Shown here piece by piece: positions 42,560 through 54,375 of a stretch of 58,326 bases of DNA. Source of the stretch: Bacillus mobilis. GTDB lineage: Bacteria; Bacillota; Bacilli; Bacillales; Bacillaceae_G. The stretch is taken from the NCBI RefSeq assembly GCF_001884045.1, contig NZ_MACF01000024.1, forward strand, positions 1 through 58,326. Reading direction: 5' to 3'. Position numbers and translations under genes: made by a program. The notes under the pieces were generated by a model. That model did not search any database. It was not told the origin of the DNA and was given only the letters and a program-made list of their open reading frames with translations. Each line of letters opens with the position of its first letter. Position 1 is the stretch's first letter.

Positions 42560-43000
42560 ATGAAACTTCATGAATTAAAACCTGCAGAAGGTTCTCGTAA
42601 AGTACGTAACCGTGTCGGTCGTGGTATCGGTTCTGGTAACGGTAAAACTGCTGGTAAAGGTCATAAAGGACAAAACGCACGTTCTGGTGGCGGTGTTCGT
42701 CTTGGCTTCGAAGGTGGTCAAACTCCATTATTCCGTCGTTTACCAAAACGCGGCTTCACAAACATTAACCGTAAAGAGTTTGCTATTGTAAACTTAACAA
42801 CGTTAAATCGTTTTGAAGATGGTACAGAAGTAACACCTGAATTATTGCTGGAAACTGGCGTTATCAGCAAGTTAAACGACGGTGTTAAAATTCTTGCAAG
42901 CGGCGCAGTAGAGAAAAAACTAACTGTTAAAGCGCACAAGTTCTCTTCAAGTGCTAAAGAAGCAATTGAAGCAGCTGGCGGATCAGTTGAGGTGATCTAA
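42560..43000 (+). CDS. rplO: Ribosomal protein L15
   Basis: L15 is a late 50S assembly protein. The 146 residues have the basic glycine-rich N-terminal extension that threads through 23S rRNA ([26 protein letters not shown], about 13-38, in parts) and the globular C-terminal domain ending in [34 protein letters not shown] site precedes the ATG. The stop overlaps the secY start (TAATG). Confidence 0.97.
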   Translation: MKLHELKPAEGSRKVRNRVGRGIGSGNGKTAGKGHKGQNARSGGGVRLGFEGGQTPLFRRLPKRGFTNINRKEFAIVNLTTLNRFEDGTEVTPELLLETGVISKLNDGVKILASGAVEKKLTVKAHKFSSSAKEAIEAAGGSVEVI

Positions 43001-44301
43001 TGTTTCGTACAATCTCCAACTTTATGCGCGTTGCTGAGATAAGACGTAAAATATTATTCACTTTAGCGATGTTAATCGTATTCAGGATTGGCACGTTTAT
43101 CCCAGTGCCATTTACAAATGGAGACGTACTGAAAGCACAAGATCAATTAAATGCCTTAGGTATTCTAAATACATTTGGCGGTGGCGCCTTGAAAAACTTC
43201 TCCATCTTCGCGATGGGAATCATGCCGTATATTACAGCATCCATCATCGTGCAATTATTGCAGATGGATGTTGTTCCTAAATTTTCGGAATGGTCGAAGC
43301 AAGGTGAAATGGGCCGTCGTAAACTAACGCAATTTACGCGTTACTTTACAATTGTTCTTGCGTTTATTCAGGGGTTTGGTATGTCAATCGGTTTTAACGG
43401 TATGGTAGGTGGGCAATTAATTTTGAATCCTGGTTGGAGCACTTATTTATACATTGCTACGGTACTGACTGCTGGTACTGCATTTTTAATGTGGTTAGGC
43501 GAACAGATTACATCTAAAGGTGTAGGTAATGGTATTTCCATCCTTATCTTTGGAGGTATTGCCGCAGCGATCCCAAGTGTTATATCTCAAGTGTATCAAC
43601 AACAGTTTCAAAATATCGGAGATCAATTGTTCATGAGTATCGTTAAAGTTGCATTGATCTTACTAGCTGTGCTAGCGGTTATTGTTGGTGTTATTTTCAT
43701 TCAACAGGCTGTTAGAAAGATCCCAATTCAATATGCGAAGCGTGTAACAGGAGGGAATGGGAATCATGCTGGAGCACAAAACACACATTTACCGCTTAAG
43801 GTAAATAGTGCGGGTGTTATTCCAGTCATTTTTGCTGTTTCATTCTTAATTACGCCTCCAACTATTGCACAGTTCTTCCCGAATCATGATGTATCGCAGT
43901 GGATCATTGCAAACTTTAACTATTCTCACCCAGTGGGAATGATTATATATGTTGCGCTCATTGTAGCCTTCACATATTTCTATGCGTTTGTTCAGGTTAA
44001 TCCAGAGCAAATGTCAGAGAATCTAAACAAACAAGGTGGATATGTTCCAGGTATTCGTCCGGGTAAGAATACGGAACAATATCTAACAAAAATCTTGTAT
44101 CGTTTGACCTTTGTAGGATCAATTTTCCTAGCAGCGATTGCAATCTTACCAGTTATCTTTACGAAACTGGGAAATCTTCCTCCATCTGCACAGATTGGTG
44201 GAACGAGTATGTTAATCGTTGTCGGCGTTGCTTTAGAAACAATGAAGCAGCTAGAAAGCCAACTGGTAAAACGCCATTACAAAGGGTTTATCAAGCAGTG
44301 A
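43000..44301 (+). CDS. secY: SecY, protein-conducting channel subunit
   Basis: SecY forms the core of the Sec translocon. The 433 residues have ten predicted membrane helices, the plug region after helix 1 (FTNGDVLKAQDQLN), the MGIMPYITASIIVQLLQMDVVPKFSEW segment of helix 2 and the cytosolic loops that bind ribosome and SecA (RRKLTQFTRY; RIQYAKR-like IPIQYAKRV). Its ATG shares a base with the rplO stop. It belongs to the spc operon. Confidence 0.98.
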   Translation: MFRTISNFMRVAEIRRKILFTLAMLIVFRIGTFIPVPFTNGDVLKAQDQLNALGILNTFGGGALKNFSIFAMGIMPYITASIIVQLLQMDVVPKFSEWSKQGEMGRRKLTQFTRYFTIVLAFIQGFGMSIGFNGMVGGQLILNPGWSTYLYIATVLTAGTAFLMWLGEQITSKGVGNGISILIFGGIAAAIPSVISQVYQQQFQNIGDQLFMSIVKVALILLAVLAVIVGVIFIQQAVRKIPIQYAKRVTGGNGNHAGAQNTHLPLKVNSAGVIPVIFAVSFLITPPTIAQFFPNHDVSQWIIANFNYSHPVGMIIYVALIVAFTYFYAFVQVNPEQMSENLNKQGGYVPGIRPGKNTEQYLTKILYRLTFVGSIFLAAIAILPVIFTKLGNLPPSAQIGGTSMLIVVGVALETMKQLESQLVKRHYKGFIKQ

Positions 44302-44307
44302 GTAAGT

Positions 44308-44340
44308 GGGAAGAATTGTCTTCCCTACATGCTCATGTAC
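44308..44340 (+). repeat. Twin hairpins between secY and adk
   Basis: GGGAAGA/TCTTCCC (44308-44314, 44319-44325; loop ATTG) is followed directly by TACAT/ATGTA (44326-44330, 44335-44339; loop GCTC). No T-run; the adk ribosome site follows. Confidence 0.6.
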
Positions 44341-44345
44341 TCTGA

Positions 44346-45007
<662 letters not shown>

Positions 45008-45008
<1 letters not shown>

Positions 45009-45754
45009 TGATAATCTGCAAAACTCCTCGCGAGATAGAAATCATGCGAGAAGCTGGCAGGATCGTTGCTTTAACTCATCAAGAGTTGAAACAGCACATT
45101 ACTCCAGGAATTACAACGAAAGAGCTCGATCAAATAGCGGAAAAGACGATTCAAAAATATGGTGCTACGCCATCTTTTAAAGGATACAACGGATTTCCGG
45201 GGAGCATTTGTGCTTCTGTAAATGAAGAGCTTGTACACGGAATTCCAGGGAAGCGCAAGCTCAAAGAGGGCGATATCATCAGTATCGATATTGGTGCGAA
45301 ATACAATGGGTACCATGGCGATTCTGCATGGACGTATCCAGTTGGAAGCATTTCTGAATCTGTTCAAAAGCTACTTGATGTCACAGAAAAATCGTTGTAT
45401 CTTGGTCTAGAACAAGTAAAACCAGGCGAAAGATTATCAAATATCTCACATGCGGTTCAAACCCATGCTGAAGAGAATGGGTTCTCGATCGTTAGGGAGT
45501 ATGTTGGTCACGGAATCGGGCAAGACTTACATGAGGACCCTCAAATCCCGCACTATGGTCCACCAAATAGAGGCCCTAGATTAAAGCCGGGAATGGTCAT
45601 CTGTGTTGAGCCGATGGTGAATCAAGGAAGACGATATGTAAAAACACTATCTGATGACTGGACAGTGGTAACGGTAGATGGTAAATGGTGTGCCCATTTT
45701 GAGCACACGATTGCTCTTACAGAAGCAGGATACGAAATCCTTACCACTTTATAA
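45008..45754 (+). CDS. map: Map, type I methionine aminopeptidase
   Basis: Map removes the initiator methionine from nascent proteins. The 248 residues contain the five metal ligands D94, D105, H168, E201 and E232 and the substrate-binding HGIPG (77-81) and VGHGIG (166-171) motifs. The start overlaps the adk stop, so translation is coupled. In B. subtilis a small KOW-protein gene (ybzG) is recalled between map and infA; here only 68 nt lie between them. Confidence 0.97.
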
Positions 45755-45822
45755 GTAGCTGGCTCTCCGGGATTTCAGAGCAGTGTAAAATGTTACTGAT
45801 TTGAAGAAGGGAGAACTATTGA

Positions 45823-46041
45823 ATGGCTAAAGATGATGTAATTGAAGTCGAAGGTACCGTTCTTGAAACGTTGCCAAATGCTATGTTCAAAGTAGAATTA
45901 GAGAATGGGCATGTCGTATTGGCTCACGTTTCTGGTAAAATCCGTATGAATTTCATTCGTATTTTACCAGGAGACAAAGTTACGGTAGAATTATCTCCGT
46001 ACGATTTAAATCGTGGTCGTATTACGTACCGTTTTAAATAA
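45823..46041 (+). CDS. infA: InfA, translation initiation factor IF-1
   Basis: IF-1 blocks the A site during initiation. The 72-residue product is an S1/OB-fold protein: [39 protein letters not shown] and the [30 protein letters not shown] core (in parts). A GAAGGGAGAA site precedes the ATG. It starts the alpha-type section with rpmJ, rpsM, rpsK and rpoA. Confidence 0.98.
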   Translation: MAKDDVIEVEGTVLETLPNAMFKVELENGHVVLAHVSGKIRMNFIRILPGDKVTVELSPYDLNRGRITYRFK

Positions 46042-46046
46042 TATAG

Positions 46047-46190
<144 letters not shown>

Positions 46191-46211
46191 TCAGAAGGAG
46201 GTGCATTCAGA

Positions 46212-46577
46212 ATGGCACGTATCGCAGGTGTAGATATTCCTCGAGACAAACGCGTTGTTATTTCTTTAACTTACGTATTCGGCATTGGTCGCACAACTGC
46301 TGAAAAAATTCTTACTGAAGCTGGTATTTCTTCAGAAACACGAGTTCGTGATTTAACGGAAGACGAACTAGGACGTATCCGTGATATCATCGATCGTATT
46401 AAAGTTGAGGGAGACCTTCGTCGTGAAGTATCTCTTAACATTAAACGTCTAATGGAGATCGGTTCTTACCGTGGTCTTCGTCACCGTCGTGGTTTACCAG
46501 TTCGTGGTCAAAACTCTAAAAACAATGCTCGTACACGTAAAGGTCCACGTCGTACAGTAGCAAATAAAAAGAAATAA
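46212..46577 (+). CDS. rpsM: Ribosomal protein S13
   Basis: S13 in the 30S head bridges to L5 and contacts P-site tRNA. The 121 residues contain [26 protein letters not shown] with its helix-two-turn-helix, the [31 protein letters not shown]-terminal basic tail (in parts). A GAAGGAGGTGC site precedes the ATG. Confidence 0.98.
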   Translation: MARIAGVDIPRDKRVVISLTYVFGIGRTTAEKILTEAGISSETRVRDLTEDELGRIRDIIDRIKVEGDLRREVSLNIKRLMEIGSYRGLRHRRGLPVRGQNSKNNARTRKGPRRTVANKKK

Positions 46578-46580
46578 TAA

Positions 46581-46991
<411 letters not shown>

Positions 46992-46997
46992 TTTTTC

Positions 46998-47139
46998 TGT
47001 ATAGAATTTTCCCTTTTGTCTATAATGGATATGATGCATTATCGAGAAATTTCGTACAGAAACATCGCTTGTTGTGCACAATCGGGAACTGCCTAAGGGG
47101 GACTTTCGGTTAGACAGGGGGTATCCCTTTGTTTAACCG
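46998..47139 (+). promoter_or_regulatory. rpoA leader: internal promoter and hairpin
   Basis: A perfect TATAAT (47021-47026) with only a weak TGTATA at -35 (46998-47003, 17 bp) suggests an internal promoter. Downstream, CGGTTA (47107-47112) pairs with TAACCG (47134-47139) and ACA..GGGG with CCCTTTGT inside it, a 33-nt hairpin just upstream of rpoA without T-run. The 180-nt gap is unusual within this tightly packed cluster. Confidence 0.5.
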
Positions 47140-47171
47140 GGGTTTCGACGTTTTGAAGGAGGGTTTAGTTA

Positions 47172-48116
47172 ATGATTGAAATCGAAAAGCCGAAAATCGA
47201 AACGGTTGAACTTAACGAAGATGCTAAATATGGTAAATTCGTAATTGAACCGCTTGAGCGTGGATATGGTACTACTTTGGGTAACTCCTTACGTCGTATT
47301 CTTTTATCCTCACTCCCTGGTGCCGCTGTTACTGCTATCCAAATCGATGGCGTATTACATGAATTTTCAACAGTTGAGGGCGTAGTAGAAGACGTTACGA
47401 CGATCATCTTAAACTTGAAAAAGTTAGCTCTTAAAATCTACTCTGAAGAAGAGAAGACGTTGGAAATTGATGTGCAGGGCGAAGGTATTGTCACAGCTGC
47501 TGATATTACTCACGATAGTGATGTAGAAATCTTAAATCCAGATTTACACATTGCAACGTTAGCAAAAAATGCGCATTTCCGCATGCGTTTAACTGCAAAG
47601 CGTGGCCGTGGGTATACGCCAGCTGATGCAAATAAAAGCGAAGATCAACCAATAGGAGTAATTCCTATTGATTCTATTTATACTCCAGTATCACGTGTGA
47701 CTTACCAAGTGGAAAAGACACGTGTCGGACAAGTGGCTAATTATGATAAGCTTACGCTTGATGTATGGACGGATGGAAGCATCGGGCCAAAAGAAGCTAT
47801 CTCTTTAGGTGCCAAAATCTTAACTGAGCATTTAAATATCTTTGTTGGTTTAACTGATGAAGCACAAAATGCTGAGATTATGGTCGAGAAGGAAGAAGAT
47901 CAAAAAGAGAAAGTTCTTGAGATGACTATCGAGGAACTAGATCTTTCTGTTCGTTCTTATAATTGCCTTAAACGTGCAGGAATTAATACTGTACAAGAGC
48001 TTGCGAACAAAACAGAAGAAGATATGATGAAAGTTCGTAACTTAGGACGTAAATCCTTAGAAGAAGTTAAACATAAACTTGAGGAATTAGGTTTAGGTTT
48101 ACGTAAAGACGACTGA
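47172..48116 (+). CDS. rpoA: RpoA, RNA polymerase alpha subunit
   Basis: RpoA dimerises to nucleate RNA polymerase assembly. The 314 residues have the N-terminal domain (about 1-230) with the [24 protein letters not shown] signature, a flexible linker, and the C-terminal domain (about 245-314) for UP elements and activators, with [22 protein letters not shown] and the [15 protein letters not shown] helix. A GAAGGAGGGTT site precedes the ATG. rplQ follows after 35 nt. Confidence 0.98.
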   Translation: MIEIEKPKIETVELNEDAKYGKFVIEPLERGYGTTLGNSLRRILLSSLPGAAVTAIQIDGVLHEFSTVEGVVEDVTTIILNLKKLALKIYSEEEKTLEIDVQGEGIVTAADITHDSDVEILNPDLHIATLAKNAHFRMRLTAKRGRGYTPADANKSEDQPIGVIPIDSIYTPVSRVTYQVEKTRVGQVANYDKLTLDVWTDGSIGPKEAISLGAKILTEHLNIFVGLTDEAQNAEIMVEKEEDQKEKVLEMTIEELDLSVRSYNCLKRAGINTVQELANKTEEDMMKVRNLGRKSLEEVKHKLEELGLGLRKDD

Positions 48117-48151
48117 GGATTTAAACCCATCAACAAAGGAGGGAACTACGA

Positions 48152-48514
48152 ATGGCATACAGAAAATTAGGCCGTACAAGTGCGCAACGTAAAGCTATGT
48201 TACGTGATTTAGCTACTGATTTAATTATCAACGAGCGCATCCAAACGACAGAAACTCGTGCAAAAGAACTTCGTTCTGTAGTGGAAAAAATGATCACTTT
48301 AGGTAAACGCGGAGATCTTCACGCTCGTCGTCAAGCAGCAGCTTTCATTCGCAATGAAGTAGCTAACGCTGAGACTGGTCAAGATGCACTTCAAAAATTA
48401 TTCGCTGATGTAGCTCCACGCTATGCTGAGCGCCAAGGCGGATACACTCGTATTGCAAAAATTGGTCCACGTCGCGGAGACGCAGCACCAATGGTAATTA
48501 TCGAGTTAGTATAA
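48152..48514 (+). CDS. rplQ: Ribosomal protein L17
   Basis: L17 lies at the tunnel exit. The 120 residues start [25 protein letters not shown] and include the signature [34 protein letters not shown] (in parts) and [36 protein letters not shown] site precedes the ATG. It ends the long ribosomal cluster at a strong composite terminator. Confidence 0.98.
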
Positions 48515-48521
48515 TGATAAT

Positions 48522-50304
<1,783 letters not shown>

Positions 50305-50317
<13 letters not shown>

Positions 50318-51099
50318 TTATTGGAAGGTATATTCCAGGGGATTCTCTTATTCATCAACTTGATCCACGTACGAAGCTGCTGATTGTCTTTTTATATGTA
50401 TTTGTTGTTTTCTTAGCAAATAATGCGATTTCATATGGATTTTTATTTTTATATGCACTCATTGCTTTATTTTTTGCAAAAGTGCCGATTCGTTATGTAC
50501 TTTCGGGCTTAAAACCAATTCTATGGATTTTTCTTTTTACATTTTTCCTGCATATTTTTACAAATAAAGAAGGGGAAGTACTATTCCAGCTTGGTTGGTT
50601 TTCAATACATGAAAAAGGATTAGAGCAAGGAATATACATTTCTATACGATTCTTCGTTATTATTTTAATGACGACATTATTAACGTTAACGACGACACCT
50701 ATTGAGATTACAGATGGTTTGGAGACGTTATTAAAGCCGTTGAAGCGTATAAAAGTTCCTGTTCATGAAATCGCATTAATGATGTCAATTTCTCTTCGTT
50801 TTATTCCGACATTAATGGATGAAACGAGTAAAATAATGAAAGCACAATCGTCACGTGGTATTGATTTCGCAGGAGGACCGATAAAAGATAGGATGAAAGC
50901 TATTATCTCACTACTGGTTCCTCTATTTATCAGTGCTTTTAAGCGTGCTGAGGACTTAGCAATTGCTATGGAGGCTCGTGGATATCAAAGTGGCGAAGGA
51001 CGTACTAAATTTAGGCAACTACGCTGGAAAACAAGCGATACAGTAACGATTATAAGCTTACTTTGCTTAGCTTGTATTTTGGCATGGGTGCGATCGTAA
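50305..51099 (+). CDS. ecfT: EcfT, energy-coupling factor transporter transmembrane subunit
   Basis: EcfT couples the two ATPases to substrate-binding S components. The 264 residues have about five to six membrane helices (for example [40 protein letters not shown]) and two coupling-helix motifs with the family ARG-type signature: SSRGID and MEARGYQ. No S-component gene lies next to it, as expected for a shared module. truA follows directly. Confidence 0.96.
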
Positions 51100-51113
51100 T
51101 GGAGAATGGAGAA

Positions 51114-51857
51114 ATGGATAGAATAAAATGTACGGTTGCATATGATGGCATGCATTTTTGTGGTTATCAAATTCAGCCGCAGCATCGTACTGTTCAACAA
51201 GAGATTGAAAAAGCTTTGCAGAAATTGCATAAAGGAGAACTTGTTCGTGTTCAGGCATCGGGCAGAACGGATTCTACCGTTCACGCCAAAGGACAAGTCA
51301 TACACTTTGATACACCTTTGTCTCTTGAAGAGTGGCAATGGAGTAATGCATTAAACACAATGTTGCCAGATGATATTGTTATCAGACAGGTAGAGAAAAA
51401 AACAGAAGAATTTCATGCGCGTTACGGTGTTGAGAGAAAAGAATATCGTTATCGTGTGTTATTATCAAAGACTGCGGATGTATTCCGTAGAAATTACGTA
51501 TATCAATATCCATATCCGCTCGAAATAAACTCTATAAGAAAAGCGATTCCTTATTTTATTGGAACGCATGACTTCACTTCTTTTTGTTCGGCAAAAACTG
51601 ACAAAAAAGATAAAGTGAGAACAATTTATGAAATTGAGCTAATCGAGCAAGACGATGAATTAATTTTTCGTTTTGTAGGTAATGGATTTTTATATAATAT
51701 GGTCAGAATTATTGTTGGTACGTTACTGAACGTAGGGCAAGGAAAGCTTGATCCAGATAGCATTCCAGAGATTCTAGCGAAACAAAATCGTCAGTTTGCT
51801 GGAAAGATGGCTCCTGGTCATGGGCTTTACTTATGGCAGGTAAACTATAACAACTAA
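51114..51857 (+). CDS. truA: TruA, tRNA pseudouridine(38-40) synthase
   Basis: TruA converts uridines 38-40 of tRNA anticodon arms to pseudouridine. I choose the ATG at 51114, giving 247 residues ([19 protein letters not shown]); upstream in-frame starts lie in ecfT or before the GGAG ribosome site. The catalytic Asp53 is in [12 protein letters not shown] (51-62), and [16 protein letters not shown] is the family C-terminal signature. B. cereus-group genomes can have a second truA elsewhere. Confidence 0.95.
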   Translation: MDRIKCTVAYDGMHFCGYQIQPQHRTVQQEIEKALQKLHKGELVRVQASGRTDSTVHAKGQVIHFDTPLSLEEWQWSNALNTMLPDDIVIRQVEKKTEEFHARYGVERKEYRYRVLLSKTADVFRRNYVYQYPYPLEINSIRKAIPYFIGTHDFTSFCSAKTDKKDKVRTIYEIELIEQDDELIFRFVGNGFLYNMVRIIVGTLLNVGQGKLDPDSIPEILAKQNRQFAGKMAPGHGLYLWQVNYNN

Positions 51858-51875
51858 TCCTGGTGTAACATTTGC

Positions 51876-51904
51876 TTGACATTAGAAACTCAAAAGTATA
51901 TCAT
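51876..51904 (+). promoter_or_regulatory. SigA promoter of rplM-rpsI
   Basis: TTGACA (51876-51881), 17 bp, TATCAT (51899-51904). Confidence 0.85.
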
Positions 51905-51924
51905 AACATATGGTATTGTTTCTA

Positions 51925-51960
51925 AAACCACGATTAGCCCCGGAAGGAAATCGTGTTTAA
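51925..51960 (+). promoter_or_regulatory. L13 leader (ribosomal protein leader RNA)
   Basis: CACGATT (51929-51935) pairs with AATCGTG (51949-51955) around AGCCCCGGAAGGA, which resembles the L13 leader of Firmicutes. It lies in the 5' region of rplM, where L13 is thought to repress its own mRNA. Confidence 0.75.
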
Positions 51961-52009
51961 GATAAACAATAGATTTTTTCTATGGAAAAGATAACGAGGA
52001 GGGAAACAC

Positions 52010-52447
52010 ATGCGTACGACTTTTATGGCAAAAGCTAACGAAGTTGAGCGTAAATGGTATGTGGTTGATGCTGAAGGTCAAACTTTAGGTCGCCTATCTA
52101 CAGAAGTAGCATCTATTTTACGCGGTAAAAACAAACCTACATTTACACCACACGTTGACACGGGTGATCATGTAATTATTATTAACGCTGAGAAAATTCA
52201 TTTAACAGGTAATAAATTAAACGATAAAATTTACTACCGTCACACTAACCACCCAGGTGGACTTAAACAAAGAACAGCTCTAGAAATGCGTACAAACTAC
52301 CCTGTACAAATGTTAGAGCTTGCAATTAAAGGCATGCTTCCAAAAGGACGCTTAGGCCGTCAAGTTTCTAAGAAACTAAACGTGTATGCTGGAGCAGAGC
52401 ATCCACACCAAGCACAAAAACCAGAAGTTTACGAACTTCGCGGATAA
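52010..52447 (+). CDS. rplM: Ribosomal protein L13
   Basis: L13 is an early 50S assembly protein. The 145 residues start [29 protein letters not shown]; family blocks are [24 protein letters not shown] and [35 protein letters not shown] site precedes the ATG. It is co-transcribed with rpsI (21-nt gap), behind an L13 leader and a SigA promoter. Confidence 0.98.
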   Translation: MRTTFMAKANEVERKWYVVDAEGQTLGRLSTEVASILRGKNKPTFTPHVDTGDHVIIINAEKIHLTGNKLNDKIYYRHTNHPGGLKQRTALEMRTNYPVQMLELAIKGMLPKGRLGRQVSKKLNVYAGAEHPHQAQKPEVYELRG

Positions 52448-52468
52448 TTAATTAAAGGAGGGCTTACT

Positions 52469-52861
52469 TTGGCACAGGTTCAATACTATGGCACTGGACG
52501 TCGTAAGAGTTCAGTAGCGCGCGTACGCCTAGTTCCAGGCGAAGGACGCGTTATCATTAACGGTCGTGATTTTGAAAACTATATCCCATTTGCTGCATTA
52601 CGTGAAGTAGTGAAACAACCTCTAGTTGCAACAGAAACTTTAGGTAACTACGATGTACTTGTAAACGTAAATGGTGGTGGATACACTGGTCAAGCTGGTG
52701 CTATTCGTCACGGTATTTCTCGCGCTTTATTAAAAGCTGATCCAGAATACCGTCTAACACTAAAACGTGCAGGTCTATTAACTCGTGACGCACGTATGAA
52801 AGAGCGTAAAAAATACGGTCTTAAAGGCGCACGTCGTGCACCTCAGTTCTCAAAACGTTAA
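52469..52861 (+). CDS. rpsI: Ribosomal protein S9
   Basis: S9 sends its C-terminal tail to the P site. The 130 residues begin at TTG (52469), 7 nt after AAAGGAGGGC: (M)[20 protein letters not shown]. The conserved C-terminal [17 protein letters not shown], whose last Arg contacts P-site tRNA, is intact. A strong terminator follows. Confidence 0.98.
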
Positions 52862-52875
52862 TTTTTGCGAACTAC

Positions 52876-52907
52876 AAACCCCAACCATTTTGGTTGGGGT
52901 TTTTTTA
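52876..52907 (+). terminator. Terminator after rpsI
   Basis: AAACCCCAACCA (52876-52887) with TGGTTGGGGTTT (52891-52902), followed by TTTT. Confidence 0.95.
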
Positions 52908-52992
52908 TGTTTCATTCCTCTTTTGGGATTTTTGTAGTTTGGAATATTTTAGTGCTATCCTCTCGCGTATGCTTCTTCTTTAGAAGTTTAGA

Positions 52993-53006
52993 CTAATACG
53001 TATTAG
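52993..53006 (+). repeat. Perfect 14-bp palindrome ahead of ybaK
   Basis: CTAATACGTATTAG ends inside the GGGAGG ribosome site of ybaK. It could be an operator or a small SD-masking hairpin; I do not recognise the binder. Confidence 0.5.
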
Positions 53007-53023
53007 GGAGGTTTATAAGTACT

Positions 53024-53452
53024 ATGAATGTCATTGTCAGCTTACAAGAAAAACAAAAAGAAAAGCAGCTGAAATATGAACGGAAGATGCTGCGAGAATT
53101 ATCATTAAAAACATTACGTTCAAATATTAGAGATGCCTTTCAGATGCAGGAACTTCATCGTCAGTATGAAGATTACTGTATTGAATTAGGGATAGAATCG
53201 TATTTATTAGGAGCGAGATACAGTAAGTTTGGTTATTATGGTGAATCATTCTTTGATGTGAAATATAGAGCCTTAGAAGAAGAACAACAATTAACGGAAA
53301 CATTATTTCAATTTTTAACGAGCATGACTATGAGGGAAATTAAGTTACAAGATGAGGAATTACTTTTTGAATCTTGTCAGCAGTTTATTGGCTTATGGTG
53401 GCAGGAAGGATATGAAAAAGGTGAAAGAAGATATCGATTAAAGCTTCATTAA
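53024..53452 (+). CDS. ybaK: YbaK family protein of unknown function (DUF2521-like)
   Basis: The 142-residue product is soluble, without signal peptide or membrane segment, rich in E, K, Q, L and aromatic residues, and probably mostly helical. Its place between rpsI and cwlD matches ybaK of B. subtilis, to which the start MNVIVSLQEKQKEKQLKYERKML is similar. No catalytic motif is visible. A GGGAGGTTT site lies 12 nt before the ATG. Because it precedes cwlD, a link to sporulation is possible but unproven. Confidence 0.8.
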   Translation: MNVIVSLQEKQKEKQLKYERKMLRELSLKTLRSNIRDAFQMQELHRQYEDYCIELGIESYLLGARYSKFGYYGESFFDVKYRALEEEQQLTETLFQFLTSMTMREIKLQDEELLFESCQQFIGLWWQEGYEKGERRYRLKLH

Positions 53453-53457
53453 GACAA

Positions 53458-53486
53458 GCATAAACTTTCCTCTTGTCCCATATAAG
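53458..53486 (+). promoter_or_regulatory. Candidate SigE promoter of cwlD
   Basis: GCATAAA (53458-53464), 14 bp, CATATAAG (53479-53486) fits the mother-cell SigE pattern (-35 near KMATAWW, -10 near CATACAAT). cwlD is a known mother-cell gene in B. subtilis. Confidence 0.5.
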
Positions 53487-53518
53487 TAATTAGAGGGACT
53501 AGCTGGAGGAGGAAAGGT

Positions 53519-54232
53519 ATGAAGAGAATTCGAATTATCTCTTTTGCACTCGCTGCGGTTGTTTTGTTTTTTTTAGTCAAACAAGAATTTCAAATTACAA
53601 AATCGTGGCGAGCGTGGAATTTACCCTTATCAGGGAAAGTGATTGTATTAGATGCTGGGCATGGTGGGCCAGACGGAGGGGCTGTTGGTGGAAAAGATAT
53701 TATAGAAAAAGATATTACGCTTGAGATTACAAAGAAGGTACAAGATTATTTACAGGAACAAGGTGCGCTAGTTATTTTAACACGTGAGGGAGATTATGAT
53801 TTAGCTCAGAAAGATACAAAATCATATAGTAGACGTAAAGCAGAGGATTTAAAAAAGCGTGTAGAGATTATTAATAAACCTGATGTAGACTTTTTTGCAA
53901 GTATTCATTTAAATGCTTTAACTAGTAGTGGATCGAAAGGCGCACAAACGTTCTATTACCGTTCTTCGATTGAAAATGAACGTGCTGCGAAATTTATACA
54001 AGCTGAATTGAGGACGAGTTTAGAGAATACGAATCGTTCTGCTAAAACAATTTCTCATGTGTATTTATTAAAGTATGCGAAAACACCAGGTGCTTTAATT
54101 GAAGCTGGCTTTTTATCGAATGTAAACGAAAGGTATATGTTAAATTCGGAGAAATATCAGCAAAAGGTAGCGGCTGCAGTATATCGTGGTATATTACGCT
54201 ATTTCACGGAAAAAGGAAATCCTCCAGAATAA
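53519..54232 (+). CDS. cwlD: CwlD, N-acetylmuramoyl-L-alanine amidase for spore cortex
   Basis: CwlD removes peptides from muramic acid, the first step to muramic delta-lactam in the spore cortex. The 237 residues have an uncleaved-type N-terminal hydrophobic segment (about 4-22) and an Amidase_3 domain with zinc ligands in VIVLDAGHGGPDGG (His48), ASIHLNALTSSG (His) and ALIEAGFLSN (catalytic Glu). A GGAGGAGGAAAGG site precedes the ATG. It works with PdaA, not with the PdaB encoded downstream. The stop codon lies in the terminator loop. Confidence 0.96.
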   Translation: MKRIRIISFALAAVVLFFLVKQEFQITKSWRAWNLPLSGKVIVLDAGHGGPDGGAVGGKDIIEKDITLEITKKVQDYLQEQGALVILTREGDYDLAQKDTKSYSRRKAEDLKKRVEIINKPDVDFFASIHLNALTSSGSKGAQTFYYRSSIENERAAKFIQAELRTSLENTNRSAKTISHVYLLKYAKTPGALIEAGFLSNVNERYMLNSEKYQQKVAAAVYRGILRYFTEKGNPPE

Positions 54233-54244
54233 GGAGGATTTTTT
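54218..54244 (+). terminator. Terminator overlapping the cwlD stop codon
   Basis: AATCCTCC (54218-54225) pairs with GGAGGATT (54233-54240), followed by TTTT; the TAA stop (54230-54232) forms the loop end. Confidence 0.9.
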
Positions 54245-54278
54245 GAGTTTCTCTCGTTAACGAAGTTTTCCGAAAATA

Positions 54279-54287
54279 TGTTATACT
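54279..54287 (+). promoter_or_regulatory. Probable extended -10 promoter of salA
   Basis: TG-T-TATACT (54279-54287) is an extended -10; TTAACG (54257-54262) lies 19 bp upstream. Confidence 0.55.
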
Positions 54288-54375
54288 GGAAATGTAAACG
54301 CATTTATTTAAAAAATAAAGAGAGATAAATTTAATTAACATTACGTTATTTTTCATACAGGGGGCTGGGCTAATC

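Noticed and set aside
46995-47060. Terminator after rpsK
   Set aside because: T-rich sequence is present, but no GC-rich stem precedes it.
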